Shown one piece after another: positions 35,758-49,456 of a stretch of DNA of 64,000 nucleotides. The stretch covers positions 14,417,167 through 14,481,166 of the forward strand of contig NC_058043.1 in NCBI RefSeq assembly GCF_020085105.1, in the 5' to 3' direction. A program made the position numbers and the translations under genes. Every line of letters begins with the position of its first letter. Positions within the stretch are counted from its first letter, which is position 1. The notes below the pieces were generated by a model. That model was not told the DNA's origin. It did no database searches and was given only the letters and a program-made list of their open reading frames with translations. Source of the DNA: Siniperca chuatsi. Taxonomy: Eukaryota; Chordata; Actinopteri; Centrarchiformes; Sinipercidae.

Positions 35758-38700
35758 TTAAAGGCAATTTTTCAGACCTTTTAGAAACAAAATCATATTC
35801 ACTTCCATTATTCCAGTATTTGGGTTGTGACAGAAATTATATCTCAAAACCTTGGCAAATGAAGTAAAAACTAACTTAGGCTAAGGAAGTAAGAAAATAT
35901 GCATTTTCTTAATTGGGAGGGAACTGATTGACTGGTGTTGTTTTAATGTATCTGTTAATTGTAAAACGATTTGTGACTCAGCTCTAGAAAGGTGCTAAAT
36001 AATTAACTTACTATTTTGAGTTCAAATAGTGTCAATAAATCTTTATTTATTCACAGAGAAATACAACAGTAGCATTCAGAAAGAATACACTTTTAATTTC
36101 AACATGTGTCTTGCCCTCATGGTTCACACTCCAGATCACACAAGCTGTGCATCCAGTCGGTGCTCATAACCCCACGGCCGAGGCTCAGGCTGACACATCG
36201 TTGTGTCTTACTGCTGGATCGTGGTTTCGTCTGGCAGACCCACACACACTTGGCTCCTGCCATGGAAACAAAACACAAATCCCCAGGCAACGGGCTGTCA
36301 TCTCTCAATGCAATGTAAATAGGACCATATTAAAGCACTTCTACTTGTTAACCATACCAAACTCCTGACAGTCCTCGAGCTGCTTCAGTTATTAATCACT
36401 TCCTGTATTGGTACAAAGACTTCTGGGAAATGGACGGATTTTAGGGTAAATTGCCTCACACACAGGTATTATCTATTTTGGACCGCAATATAATCAAAAG
36501 CAGCAATAACGAGTCATCATTGCATCACTCCTCAACATTGTTATGTTGAGTGGTTCAAGTGCAGCCACAGCCTTCTGTTAGTAATGGGTGGAGCAAGCCA
36601 GTCCACCTCGTTGATGATGACAGGGTGTGTTTAGTCTCCACGACCCGAGGATCCCTTTAGACATAGACCGGGGGAGTTATTGGCGAACACATCCTATGAC
36701 TTAAACTGAATCAAAGTTCGTAATGATGAATGGCTGGTTATTAGTGTGGCTAACATACTGTATTAATTCTTCTTTTGGGGTTTTGGGAAGTAGTAAAAAG
36801 AATGGGAACATCTATAGATTACATTCACAGTCACACATAATCCCATACACAGAGATCCACACAAACATTCTCATTTGTGTCTGGTGTTTGGGGAAAAGCT
36901 GTGAAAACGACAGCTGTGGTGTGATGGAGAGCGTCATGCTGGTTCGACTTTCTCCAGCTGCTGGTTCAGAGCCAACTCTGCTCACAGGCTGCACCACAGG
37001 ATTGACTGACACAGATGGAAACTGACTCGTAATATGCCTTATTTCCGGCCTCACAACTAATATTCACTGTACAGAACATCAGCTATCTTTTGCCTACATT
37101 TTCATTTTCTGGTCAGGCTGCATTATTGAATCCTAAAGGGTCTCATGAAGAAATACATTACCAGTTTCCCCCGCAATGTAATGCCTGTATTGTATTTCAA
37201 ACGTCCAACACAGGAGTTTCTGGCATTTGGCCGATGAGTATCCCAGGTTTCCGGTGTTCCTGATGTCAGCCTGTAGAGGAGAAGGTTTAGGCTTTGCTTA
37301 ATGTAGCAATCTATTAATCTTAAGTAACAACTGATTGCTGGGGGAGTTCGCTCTTCCCCTGATTTCCTGGTTCAGTCTCACTTATGGGGGATATTAGAAA
37401 CACAGCACACAGCAGGACCCAAGGCCACACGGCTCTGCTGATAAAGATTTCAGATGTTGTTCACCAAGGAGATCAGCAGGCTTGCATCACAAGGGGGCAC
37501 CTCTAATGGAGTAAGGTATAAATCAGTAGCCACAGGATTAAGAAAGCATTGCTCTTTAGGTACATGAAGAGGACAGAAAAACACATGTGTAATGAAGGAT
37601 GCAGTCCACAGATGAGCTACAGTCAGTGACTAGAACAAGTCCTGTTTCCCCATTTGTGTGTGTGTGTGTGAGTGTACATGAATATGTGCATGTGGCAGGG
37701 CCCGATGACAGGGACTGAGTCATTCAGGGCAGAGTATGTGCTTTGTCAGAGTGCCTTTTGTTCCATTCACACATGGATTTAGGGCCCCTGATGAAGTCAG
37801 CCAGACTACCTGATCTGGCGCTGGGCAGCAGCCACATTAATTCCTCACAACAGAAATGCTCTGGATCACTGCTCACACAAACCTGTTAACGAGCGAGCCT
37901 ACGGGTTCAGGAGAATGCAGATGAGGTCCAGCTCCCATTTTCCATCCCCTACGAGCAGGTTGGCTGTGCAGACGCATATGTTTGGGGCAAAATGTGCCCC
38001 TCCAGGGAGAGAACTACGCGTGGGTGGAAATACAGTCCTGTCCTAAACTCAGTGGTAAGGGTACATGGACTATAACGGCCTTAGGGCTACATGCTGAAAG
38101 CTAAGCCAGATGAATAACTAAACTGCCATCTACTCTACACCACAACATAATTTGTACCTTTTCTCAAGAGTTAATGCAGAGTCACACTAACCCATGGTAT
38201 TAAATTGGAGAACAGTGAATTCTGGACAGACACAGCTTCATCGGCTCATTTATTAAAGGTACCTTAGAATTAGTCACGCATAGTGTGCTAAAAAACTAGT
38301 GTACAAGGAATACTAATAATTAAGATAAGAGTAAAACTAAGAAAAAAGAAATATAGAGGATTAAAACTCAAAGATAAAACTAAAGTTAAAAGTATATGTA
38401 ATATAGGTGTTAAAATGCACGTATATTGGCTGGGTCTAGTGGAGCATCAACATCATTGAAGCTGTTGTGGAGGCTCACTATGGCCCAACACTTTACCAGC
38501 AATGGCTATCCATCTCAATATTTACATCTTCACATTTTTGTGATTTACTTGCTCCGAACAAAAAGGATAGAAAGTGACTTGTTTTACACTATGGTACTGC
38601 CAAGACAAAACAGAGGGCAAAATAGAGGCTTCACAGGAGCCACCTTCATGCTTTGTAAATTTAGCTGTGGGTCTAAAGAACATTCAAAGTCAGGTTTAAA

Positions 38701-41700
38701 TAAGGACTGTAATTATCTTGGAGCCAGCAGATTATTCTCAGCAAAATCATGGGTTATCACTGCTGTGCATCATGTAACAAGTGAAGCTTATATTTCTTAA
38801 GGTCTGATTACTTGGGCACAACAGTGGAATTCTGGTTTAGCTTCTCAAACATAGGTCATACTTTGTCCTGTAGGTCTGCTGTACATAACAGTTTCTTATA
38901 CAGTAGGGTCACTAAGACGAACAGCTTCTGTTTGAAGAGGCGATGAAATGTAGAATTAACGGTTGTTATGCCTTGTAAATTTAACACAAAATCTCAGTTT
39001 ATCTTTGCCTTCTTTCCACCTTCCAGCAAACCCTGCAGATGCTGTCCTCTACAAACTGCTGTGGTTCCTGGCAGGAAATAAATCAGCCAGGGAGCCGTCC
39101 CAGACCAAACACTGCAAGGGCCTCTGGAGCCTGAAGGCGTGTGGGAGTTGTGCACCGAGTTCACGGGGCACAATGTGCTTGTTACTTCCTCGTCAAGTAA
39201 AAAAACAGACTTTGCTGTATACACTTGACATAAACTCATATTGACTCATGAAAAAAATGTGTGCACACATAGATGCCTGCACATACTTGAATTTACACAT
39301 AGACAATAGACAGAGAGAGAGACAGACATGCACATGCTGAAGTCAAACATTTTCATTTTCATATTTTTTCTAACACTTTGAGAGCAGTAGTCTATACTTA
39401 ACACCCTCTACCCACAAATCTCCCTTTAAAACCGTATTTACCGTAAAGCTCCTGACATAATTACTGCATCATTTAGAGCCTTCTCTGAATTTCCTTTACT
39501 GAAAAATATTCTGATCCACTACACAGTGTCATTTTACACTTCTCTAAGAGATATTACACTCACATATGTGTTCCTCTGACCCCAGACTGCCTTTGCTGAA
39601 GGACTGGCTTTAAATAGGGGCTCATGTCAAAGAAGGTTAAGACACACTCTGACACTCGGCTTGCGTTAAAGAGCCTTCTATGTTATCGCTCATGACCTGA
39701 ACCAGACCCTGAACATGTCTGTCTTCAGAAGACATTATCAAAAGAATAAAGATATGAACAGTGTCTCTAGTTTTACAAAAGGAAGAAAACTGGCATCCCA
39801 TTTAGTACAGCATGTTTAGCAGTACTATTTTCTCAGACAGAGAAAGTATTGCAAAAACATCCTCAGATCATGTAAAGTTTCCACAATGAGTTTTCAGGGA
39901 GATCAAACATATTAAGCCCTTAAACATATCTCTCTCTGACTAACTACAGCCTGATAATTAGCCTTGCATAATTAAAATGCTGCCATAATACCCTGGAATA
40001 ACTCTGCACGGAATACACTTGAGCACAAAGCCTCTGAAAGCGCAGGTAATTTTCCATGAGCATGTGTGTCTGTGACATCTGAGACATCAGTATCCATGTC
40101 CTTCATTTGTAGGCGACAATAGCCGGCCATCCAATTACCAATCATGTTTCCTTGACAAGGATAAGCTCGGCTATCTTGCCTACCAATGATAGCCTCGATG
40201 CATCTGCTCCTTGCTTTATTATTTAATCATATCCATTTCCGTAACTCTTATCTGCTAACAGGATGAGGAGACCGGAGGAAGAGGAGACTAATGTTTATAT
40301 TAGACCCACCACAAACACACACATGATTGTGTTTTCCCACAGATTGTTCTTCTCAGGCCACAATTGCGTTGATAAAGAGGACACATAGAGTGATAGACAG
40401 ACTAGACAGATGGGGAGGTGGCCTCTCTTTGAATGTTTATTTAGATTAGAGTGAAAGTAAGCATCTTAAAATGCAGCAGAAGTCAACAGGAGAACAAGAT
40501 GGCAGAGCCTGTCATGTTGAAGTGCTTGACTTCATCAAAAAACAATAATATATGGTAAAAGTAATTACGTATACTTGGCCATGACAGAGAAAAAGAGGAT
40601 AAAGAAAGTTAACAAACAGATAGCTGCTGTGCATTAAGATAGTTTATATGGAAAAAGCACCTCATTTTAAACAGTTGTTTGGCACATGAACATTATGGAA
40701 TATTATAGACTTCTGTTGTTTATATAAAACAATATGCTGCTTCACAGTGAGTGCTTTAACCGTGTCCTGCATATCCTGCAATCTTCTCTGAAGTGAGCTT
40801 GCAAAGTGTTCCCACCAGTACCTACTAATTAAGTTCATGCTCATTAAAGTGCTGAAAGTAGCTCCTTTGAAATACTGTCTGGAATGCTGCAAACACCAAA
40901 CAAATCCATATGAAATCTTTCAATCTAAGTCTTTTCAGATTAAGAACTAACAATCAAAGGTTGCAATGATTCTGTGTATGGTGAGAAATCATGATAAAAT
41001 TCAGAATGTAAAGGTGTTTTTACATTAAAGTTCACCGATGAGCGGCTATCTGAAGCTCTGCAAATTGTTTACTGTTTGTAATGGAGAGGGGAAGCAGGGA
41101 GGCTCTAACACATTCTCTTAAACTGTGCCCAACTAGTGGATGCATACCAAACTCAGGCCAGATAAGATTGTAAGTCATTGAAAGGGGTCCAAAACACCCA
41201 GCTCTTCCCTCCCTTGTTCCAACAGCTCCTTTCAGGGATATCTCTATTCGGCCCTCTATCAGGACAGGAAGCACCCAGCCGAGAGAGACAACAACAGCTC
41301 TGCTTCCTCTGGCTTTTCCCTGCCCTGGCAAGCTGAGCTAATAGGAAGTAGATAAAACATCCTGGAAACTGGAATGTGTTGAGTTTGTGTTTATGAGTGT
41401 TTACAGACATGTACAGTATGTCCACATGCATTTGCGCCTGTGTCATTGCAAGCGTAAGAGTTGGACAAATACCGTCAGCACAGGATGAACAGCAGAATAC
41501 AGGCAGCACTTTATGGGAGTGTGTCAGCATGTTGTTGGCACTCTGTGTGAGGAGAAGCAGACATGGCCCTAGAAGTGTTTTCCTAGTCCCCGGTTGCCTG
41601 TTACTCAGAACAACAGCAGACACACAGAGGAGGAATGGATTTTGTAATGGGAAAGACTTAAGTCTGACGGACGTGCTGGCCTGCACCGAACACCTTACTT

Positions 41701-44700
41701 GTACAAGAGTACAAACAAAACTCCCTGCTGTCTGCTGGCCTTTTGTGATTGCATAGGCATGTGTCCACGTGACGTAATGCAGATCTCTCATGTGACACAG
41801 CTAGAGCTCTGCAAACAGATCTGTGTCATGTTGTTCCAAAGCCAGTCTAGTATTGGTGATATTTATACCTTCAGTCAAATCGTGACCAGGAAGCAAAAAG
41901 GAATTTCTGGGGATAAACATTCATCACCTAAATCAGCTTGATGATTCACATGGAAAGAAGGAGTTAGAGAGGAAGCGTGTGAGAGAGTTTGAGAAAGATG
42001 GGTCAGGGAGTACTCACAGGAGAGAAGCCACCCACACTTACCACAAAGGCTTGACTCATGCGGTTTGGTTGGCACACGGCTGTGGGACAGTGACATTACA
42101 CTGGGTCTCCTCTCCAGGATGTGCTGCTTGCCCCCTGAGCTAGAGCAGAGCGGAGAGTCCAAGTTACTGACAACACATTTCATGACTGGAGCCACAGTAA
42201 CTGGCAGATGATTAGAGTAGACACACAATTATCTAAATCATGACATACGACCCTGCAGAGAGCACATTGTCAGAGCTTGTGGTCATGCACGTTGTCACGA
42301 GTGTCACTCCTTCTACAGTGAGCATGTGTAGCATGCTTCAGCAGTGAATAACTGAGCTCTGCAATACTTTGTGATTCTGTTTGTCAGATCATTTCATTTT
42401 TCAAAATTTAAAAGACCATCCTTTATGTCAAAAAGGACATATACCTTTATGTATGCAGGGGATGTTTTGTGCTGTGTTTGGACAGTAGTTATATACACTG
42501 TTGACAACACTCTGTTTGGCACATTGTGTGCTTGTTATTGCTCTTATTCTGCAGTCTCTAATCAGTAACATTCATGCTGCATAAGGGTCATTCATTTCTG
42601 TGTGATGGTCAGAGAAAATGAGACAAACTTTCTTTCTGAAAGGAATATCGCTTTCCATCACATGCCAAAGTAAGACATCTGAGAGAACTTCAAGAAAGTG
42701 AACGTGGTGCAATCTCCTTTCTAGGAGTATTTAATGTATTTATTGTTCTTGTCCCAAGTTAGTTATCAACATGAGTGGTCATGATCATATGTAACACCTG
42801 ATGTTTTGTTAGTTTTAGCACATGGCGTCTCTTTCCTGTTTTCATCTCACTGTGTCCCTGGTCACTTTGTGTACACTCTGTTTACCTCCAGCTTGTATAG
42901 CCAAGCTGATAAAAACCCTCCCTCCTATGGACACTGAGATAAGAGCCTGTGATTACGACAGGTAGAATAGTTACGTGCACTCTTACACATGTGGTGTTTA
43001 TAAATCTGTTCTTACCAGCTCTCCCAGGGCTTAAGGGTGTTTCCTGATTGGATATGTTGAAATATTCTCTATGGAAGCCACACAGTGACACACAATGTAA
43101 AAACTTTTGTGGAGTGCAGGCTGTGTATGACATGATTACTCAACAGCCCAAGGGCCAAGTTGTGTTTGTTACCACTATATTGAAATAAGAGTAGGCACCA
43201 GCTCTAGTATTAGTTGGCTAGGTCAGATGCAGAAAACTAGTGGCAGATGAACAACTGGACAAGAACTGTACAACACTGTAGGTTTAGAGAGTATTACATA
43301 TTTTGAATTTAAACACCTGTGCAAAAAGTTTCAAAGACTGGCCTGCTTAAACAGATTACTGAATTAGCATCTCAAAGTTATCATGACCTGTCATTGTTCC
43401 GTGCCACAATGTTGCCAAAAGCCTGGGAAAAGTTAAACAATTAGGAGCCAGCTCATCCTGGAGTCAAATCAGTTTCTCATTGGAAAGACCTCAGTGAGCC
43501 CTGGATCCAAGCAGCCGGCTTGTTGGAATAATGTTGTGGCAAACCCATGTGTTTACAGAGCTTCCCATTGTGGTAAACATGGATTTTTAAAAGTCTGACA
43601 GCTTTTAAACTCCCACCACCCACACTGTCTCATAAAGGCAGGACGTGGTTGAAAGTACAGCTTGAATTGGGCGCAGACCTTCTTCTGTTCCCACTAACTG
43701 CAGTTTGTGTGGCTGACTGATTTGAGTCTAGAGTTTCATACACACACAAAACCCACACATTGTTTGTTTTACTTGTTGCCCTAGTGATAGTGGCATCTCT
43801 CAATAGTTGACCTGAATAGATGCCATGGGGGTAGCACTGGGCATAGCTTGATTCGTGTTGCTTCTGCTAAACTTATAAGAGTAGAAATTGATCCGACATA
43901 CTGTAGTCTACTATAATGGAAATCAATCCTGGCAAAAAAATTATACTGGGTACTTGGTAACATTAAGTATACAGCGTCTTCTTTATTAATATTCAGTGTC
44001 AACTGCTGATTGTGTGTGATTGGTAACTCTATCCCGTGTGGAGGATGTATCTGAGTGTCTGTATGTGGCAGTCTGTTTCTGGAGTGACAGTGATGGAGAG
44101 AGACCAAAGCAGATCATCCTGAGCCAGATGGGGGTGGGAGCTGTATGCTGTTTGTTTCTGGATCAACAGGCTGTTCCTTTCCTGATAGGCAGAGGGATAT
44201 ATTACCGGCAACTGATTGCTTTACAACCCATTGGCACCAGACCGTCTGCCTCAGGTAGGCTCTGCACCTGTATGCTCAACAAGACTGATAGCAAATAAAC
44301 ACAAACTACACACAGGTCTGGAGACAGCCTCCTGAGGCTTTAAAGCTGACTGTCTCCTGAGTCAGGTACTTTATGAGTAAGTGTAGTGTGGGGAATCAGA
44401 TGAACCTATACAATACTGTCACACCTTGGAACAGTGAACTCGATGCTACTGTGCTGAGAATATGAGCATAAATATTCTTAGTGACAAAGTATGAAATTAC
44501 ACAGCCTCCTATTAGTTTCCCAAACTGTTCCTTTACCTTTAACAAGGAATAATGTGTGCGTGCTGAGCAAACTCATTTACAAAATAATGTAGGGAATTCG
44601 ATTCATTTTTGGTTGCGTTATCAAGAAATCAAACTTCTTCAAAGCAAGACTCTTGCTGAGAGTCAGATAATCGTGGGGCAACACTGAAGGTTTGTCATCT

Positions 44701-46985
44701 GTGACTGGTTGGACCTGATCTGTCACATGTATCTCTGTCCTCTCACTGAGCACAGAGGGTGGGGTTTACCCCTGGCCTGTCTGTGCAGAAGAGTAAAACA
44801 AATTATTTACACTGAACTTCTCCATCCATATAGTTGAGCATTTTCTCTGCGTCTCCTCACTTTCCCAAAGTAAATGGGTAAAAAAAATAAAACTTTTTTT
44901 GATTAAATGAATTAGATTAAGTTAAATGGGCAGATTGTGTAACTAGTAAAAACATATCACTAAATCACTATATCATTTACTTTTTCTATCAACAGGCTTC
45001 TGAGAAAGGATGGCAGCCTGTTGCTGTGATGCTCTGACAATACACTTACTGGTATCTAGGTTATATTTCAAAAGTGTCACATATATTTCTAGCAGCTGTG
45101 GTACACTTTGTCTTCACCATCATTGATGCATGACTTGGATCCCTACTGCATGCACTCGCTGAAGGAAGACAAATACAGGTCAGCATATTGTGAAACCATT
45201 TGGCACTGAGCTCGTTGTGCATCAAGTCATGTAAGTGAATGTGTGCAGAAACATATGCAGAAGTTGCATTTTGTAATCTGAGCGTGCATATATGTGCATC
45301 ACTGATTCTGTGTCCACCCACATGTAGGCATTTTTTTTGTCTTACTGGAATACTTTAAAACTTGTTTTATACTGACAGAGTTTGCAGATTGAAGTACTAC
45401 TAAATGAGTCAAACTTGGCCTCTCTCTGTACCAAGCATGTATTTAAAGAAACAGAAAAAAACTTGAAACGTCAAACAGGAAAGTCAGGATTTATGAAAGC
45501 AGAAAAATGTGTGGCTGCAAGGTTAACCCAGTGTTGTACGGGAGAAAACGTACATACTGATCTTGAAATCAGCAACTCTCTCTCATGTAACCTTCTAATC
45601 ATCGCCCGCCTCGTAACCTCTGGACATGAGTACATGTGTTTCCATCACCTGTGGGTCTGTGCATATACAGTACATGTGCACTGCAGGCTCTCAGTGTGTC
45701 TTATGGCCACAGTTTACAAACAGAGTCTGTCTGCCGTTACCGGACACCGGAGCTATTCTGGCCTCTTCTTCCGATGCACACCATCCTAGTGTCCGGTCTC
45801 CATGTGGAAGTCTGCAAGCCAAGGTCACCGGGTCACATTCCTCCAGCTCTTTGGCATTCTGCCCCAGGGTTCAAGTAGTGTGGAAGCATGTGTGTGCGCA
45901 TGTGTGTTTGTGTGGTGTGTGTGCTTGAGTTGTTTGTCTTTCATGCCACAAACTGCGTTCTGTTAGAGGAGAGGCATTGCAAGAGAGTTCTGCACTGGTG
46001 ACAGATAAAGGTGCACACACACACAGAGGTTGTATTTGAAATGTAGAGCTTTAAAAGGACATGTTATACAGGAGTGTGATTAATGTGACTGTCTCCACAC
46101 ATACTTTCAACAGTCCTGGTTGGCTGGGAGGTGAGTGCTATGAGAAACCGCTGTTTGCTCGAGGGTGGACACTGATCCTTCAGGATCAATTGCGGATAGA
46201 CATAGTTTAAGTCTATCTGGTTGATTTAGACTCTGTGTACTTGACACTTGAGCAGACCAGCGGAAGTGGAGAGAGTCAGTACAGCACTATAGTGTGAGAA
46301 ATTCAACACAGTTAGGCAGTTAAAAAATCCAGTCATAGAGATCCACCAGAGGCAGAAGAAATAAATATGTGTTTTATATAGAGTGCAAGACTGCTCCATA
46401 GTTGCCAGTTTCAGAGATGATTTGATGATTCAGCTTCAGATTCAGATCCTTTACGTAAATAATTTAGTAATACCACACTTATTCACACACATTCCAATAC
46501 TCCATTCAAGTAACAGCCCAGCATTAGAAAAAGTACCAATGTAATATCAACAAAATCAAAAGTAAAAATACTCATAATGCAGCAGAATGGTCCCCGGTAC
46601 ATTTATATTTTTATGTATTATATCATTGTATTATTATTACTGGTGCATTAACATGTAAGAAGCATTTTTATGTTGGAGGTGGAGCTAAGTAAATGCCTTG
46701 CACACTGAAGGGCAGCAATACATCATATTTTATAAGCTTGTCATATGTTGTGCATGCAAAATCTTAATCTATGAAGTTACTAGTAACAACAGCTGTTAAA
46801 TAAATGTAGTCGGGCGAATGAATATTGAATTAAAAAGTATAAAGAAGCAGAAAATGGAAATACTCATTTAAAGTACCTCAAAAGTGTACTTCAATTCAGT
46901 ACTTAGTTACATTTCACCACTGGCTACAGCTTTGAATCTTGAAACCAAATTATTACATGCAAACCTGACCATATTTCTCCAACAG

Positions 46986-46986
46986 C

Positions 46987-47034
<48 letters not shown>
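46986..47034. repeat. CA microsatellite
   Basis: An uninterrupted dinucleotide CA run of about 24 units. It creates spurious Cys-Val frames on the minus strand. Confidence 0.95.
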
Positions 47035-47037
<3 letters not shown>

Positions 47038-47439
47038 ACATACATGAGTCTTTCCTCTGAACTGACATGTTTGTTTTGATAGGCCAGTGAGGGAGAGGAG
47101 GCCCAGGTAATCCCTAGATGACAGACACCCTGTTCTGGTCTTGTCTTCTTCCCCTGCCAGCATCTGGAAAGGGAGGAGCCATCTGATGAGCCCCCAGAGG
47201 AAGACACACACACACAGCAGATCTTTGTCTGTCTGGAGAGGGTGGGACGAGGGGCGTGGGAGGCCAATACAAAGCCTTTTTTCCTGCAACAACTGTGATT
47301 ACATGACAACACCAGTCAATCACTAACATGAGACATGTCGGATTGCTACAGAATAAATACAAACAGCGCTGTCAGGGTTCTTGTTGGATGACCAACTGAT
47401 TTCAGTGAAATGATCTGTGGTTAAAAACACATGCAGATT

Positions 47440-47760
47440 TTTAAGTTATCTATGGGCATGCTAGCAACCCCATGAGGCTGTAATGCTTAATACGCACCAA
47501 AAAAGGAAACTGAACTTTTGGCTTGTTAAAATAACAATGTTACTATATTGACATACAGTTAGCATGTCAATATTTTGCACGTTTTCCGTGTTAGCATGAT
47601 GAAATGCTAACATTTAAACATTAGCATATTAGCATGCTATGTTACTATTCATTTTAAAGTAGAGCTGTTTCAGTATCCTGTCATGAACTGAAGTGTTGGA
47701 CAAGTGGAAATTCTGACCTGTTGGTGGCGCTAGACTAAAAGTCACCAGTCAGATGCAATA
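47440..47760. repeat. Degenerate dispersed fish repeat rich in TTAGCATGCTAA motifs
   Basis: Multiple GTTAGCATG, GCTAACATT and TTAGCATGCTA motifs in both orientations, followed by GTTGGACAAGTGG and a GGTGGCGCTAGAC(T)AAAAGTCA segment. This combination recurs in many fish genomes as a dispersed repeat. Class is not determined. Confidence 0.5.
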
Positions 47761-48880
47761 AAAGTCAAAATGTAAACAAACCACAGACCTCACAAATTGT
47801 TTTTCCACGTCTATTAATGAGTGCAAGAATAGCATCAAAAATAGAGACAGTGTGTCCATCAACACTTTGGAAATTGTGTATTATGTCTCTTTCTGACACT
47901 TCCACAGCCAGTGGTTATAATATGAGATTTTTGGTTTTGTAGTTAACACTCACTTGCTATGCTGTTTTTTACTCTTCATGCCCATCATACCTTTAGGCTT
48001 CAAACCTATTTATTAGAACCCACAGTAAAATTACTAAAAACCATATAGGGCTCATAGCCCAAACTTTTATATATTCTACTCAACTTTACAGGTCACTTGA
48101 AGAAACCTGATGTGTTAAAAAAAAATGTTTTATTTACAATTGGACAGTGAAGCCTGAACCCAAACAAGGCGATATTCCAGAGCTCCCTGAAATTCCAAGA
48201 GTCCTGCCGGAAATCCAACATGAGGCAAAAGGCCGCCCCCTTGAAAGGGTCGCAGAGTGTGAATAAGTCCACAGCGCGAACATGGCCGTGGCTGACAGAC
48301 GGACTGAGTCAGCGCCACATTCCAGTGGAGTCAACCATCCACTTTACCCTCAGCACATGCACCCCTCCCCTTGCACACACACACACACATCACACATTTT
48401 TCTCTTGCTCACACACACATACTGTACACTATACAGGTGTATCAGATTTATACCATCGACTTTACCCTGACAAAACTGTTCCCCTTTGGACTACTCTAAA
48501 CCACATAGTCTGTCTCTTGTTGCTGCCATCCAAATGTAAACATATGAGGTTTTAGATATTTTAGATATGAAGAGCAGCTGCACTCACTCACTGACCAACA
48601 CCAGCAGTAGGCAGGAGAGGCTGACTGCTCACCTGATGTAAAGTGATGTAAATGCATCTCTCTGTGTACATGGCAGTCAGTACAGTATATCCCATGCAGC
48701 TGCTAATGGATGTCTGGATGCTGCCCTGATTCATCTGCTCACAGACTAAACCCGTCATATCAATCCAATCAGTCCGACTTTACAGGAAATAGCATGAAGC
48801 AGGGTTTTATTATAGGCAAAAACTGCATATCTGTGTACAGTTTTGTTAATCTGATGTTTTTTTTACTACACTTTGCAATA

Positions 48881-49456
48881 CTATATGTCCAAAAAAGTAT
48901 GGACACCTGATCAAACTATGTGTATAACTAAACATTACACCCATATGTGATTGTTGAACATCTCTTTTCAGGATCATGGGCATTAATATGCTGCTGTGAC
49001 AGCCTCCACTCCTCTCCGAAGGCTTTCCATAGGATTTTAGAGCCTGGCTGTGGGGATTTGTTCACCTTCAGCCACAGGAGCATTAGTGAGGTCAGGTAGT
49101 GAAGGATACGCCCTGGTTTGTATTCAAATTGATGTTCCAATTCATCCCAAAGGTGATGGATAGGGTTAGAGACAGGGCTCTGTGCAGGCCAGTTGATCAC
49201 GGACATCTTTTAAATCATTTCTCAAAACTTATCTTTTAAAAAAAGCTTTTTATTAATTCTAGCACATTGGGTATTTTATTCCATTTTAATGTAGTTGTAT
49301 AAAATAATTATTTTAGTTGTCTGATTTTATTTGTTTCATTGCAATGAAATGTTTTAATCCTGGTCCAACCATATAAAGCACTTAGTAACTTTGTTTTGTA
49401 AAGTGCTGTATAAATTACATTAAATTATTATTATAAACTTTTGGACATGGAGTAAT
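48881..49456 (-). mobile_element. Degenerate Tc1/mariner element interrupted by a second repeat
   Basis: The left end TACTATATGTCCAAAAAAGT has an inverted partner near 49436-49456 (complement of CTCCATGTCCAAAAGTTTA). A minus-strand frame at 48928-49206 carries WPAQSPVSNPIHHLWDELE, the conserved C-terminal catalytic motif of Tc1-type transposases, with substitutions at the expected Asp and Glu. The interval 49205-49433 is unlike this family and looks like a later retroelement tail. Confidence 0.7.
49205..49433 (+). repeat. Retroelement-like tail nested in the Tc1 remnant
   Basis: AT-rich segment ending TTGTAAAGTGCTGTATAAAT then ACATTAAATTATTATTA, a common fish LINE/SINE tail motif with an AT-rich simple end. 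It separates the Tc1 coding remnant from its right terminus, which implies later insertion. Confidence 0.5.

Larger units (their letters stand above)
35760..48870. other. Long intergenic segment between errfi1 and tas1r3; no gene supported
   Basis: No protein gene or RNA gene recognised. The longest frame (41153-41791, minus, 212 codons) has no domain, no signal peptide and overlaps antisense frames of similar quality, so I treat it as chance. Microsatellites occur near 37655 (GT) and 46986-47033 (CA). A dispersed repeat lies at about 47440-47760. The stretch about 39940-40260 is rich in TAATT and GATA motifs and may be a conserved non-coding element. Confidence 0.5.

Noticed and set aside
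41153-41791. 212-codon minus-strand open frame
   Set aside because: No domain, signal peptide or splice context; overlapping antisense frames of similar length and no recognisable homolog. Judged to be chance.
41980-42228. Possible minus-strand exon ending in a GTAAGT-like donor near 42035
   Set aside because: The donor is plausible but no partner exon or recognisable protein was found, and the translated segment is unremarkable.
46924-47312. Cys/Val-rich minus-strand frames around 47 kb
   Set aside because: They are translations of the CA microsatellite.
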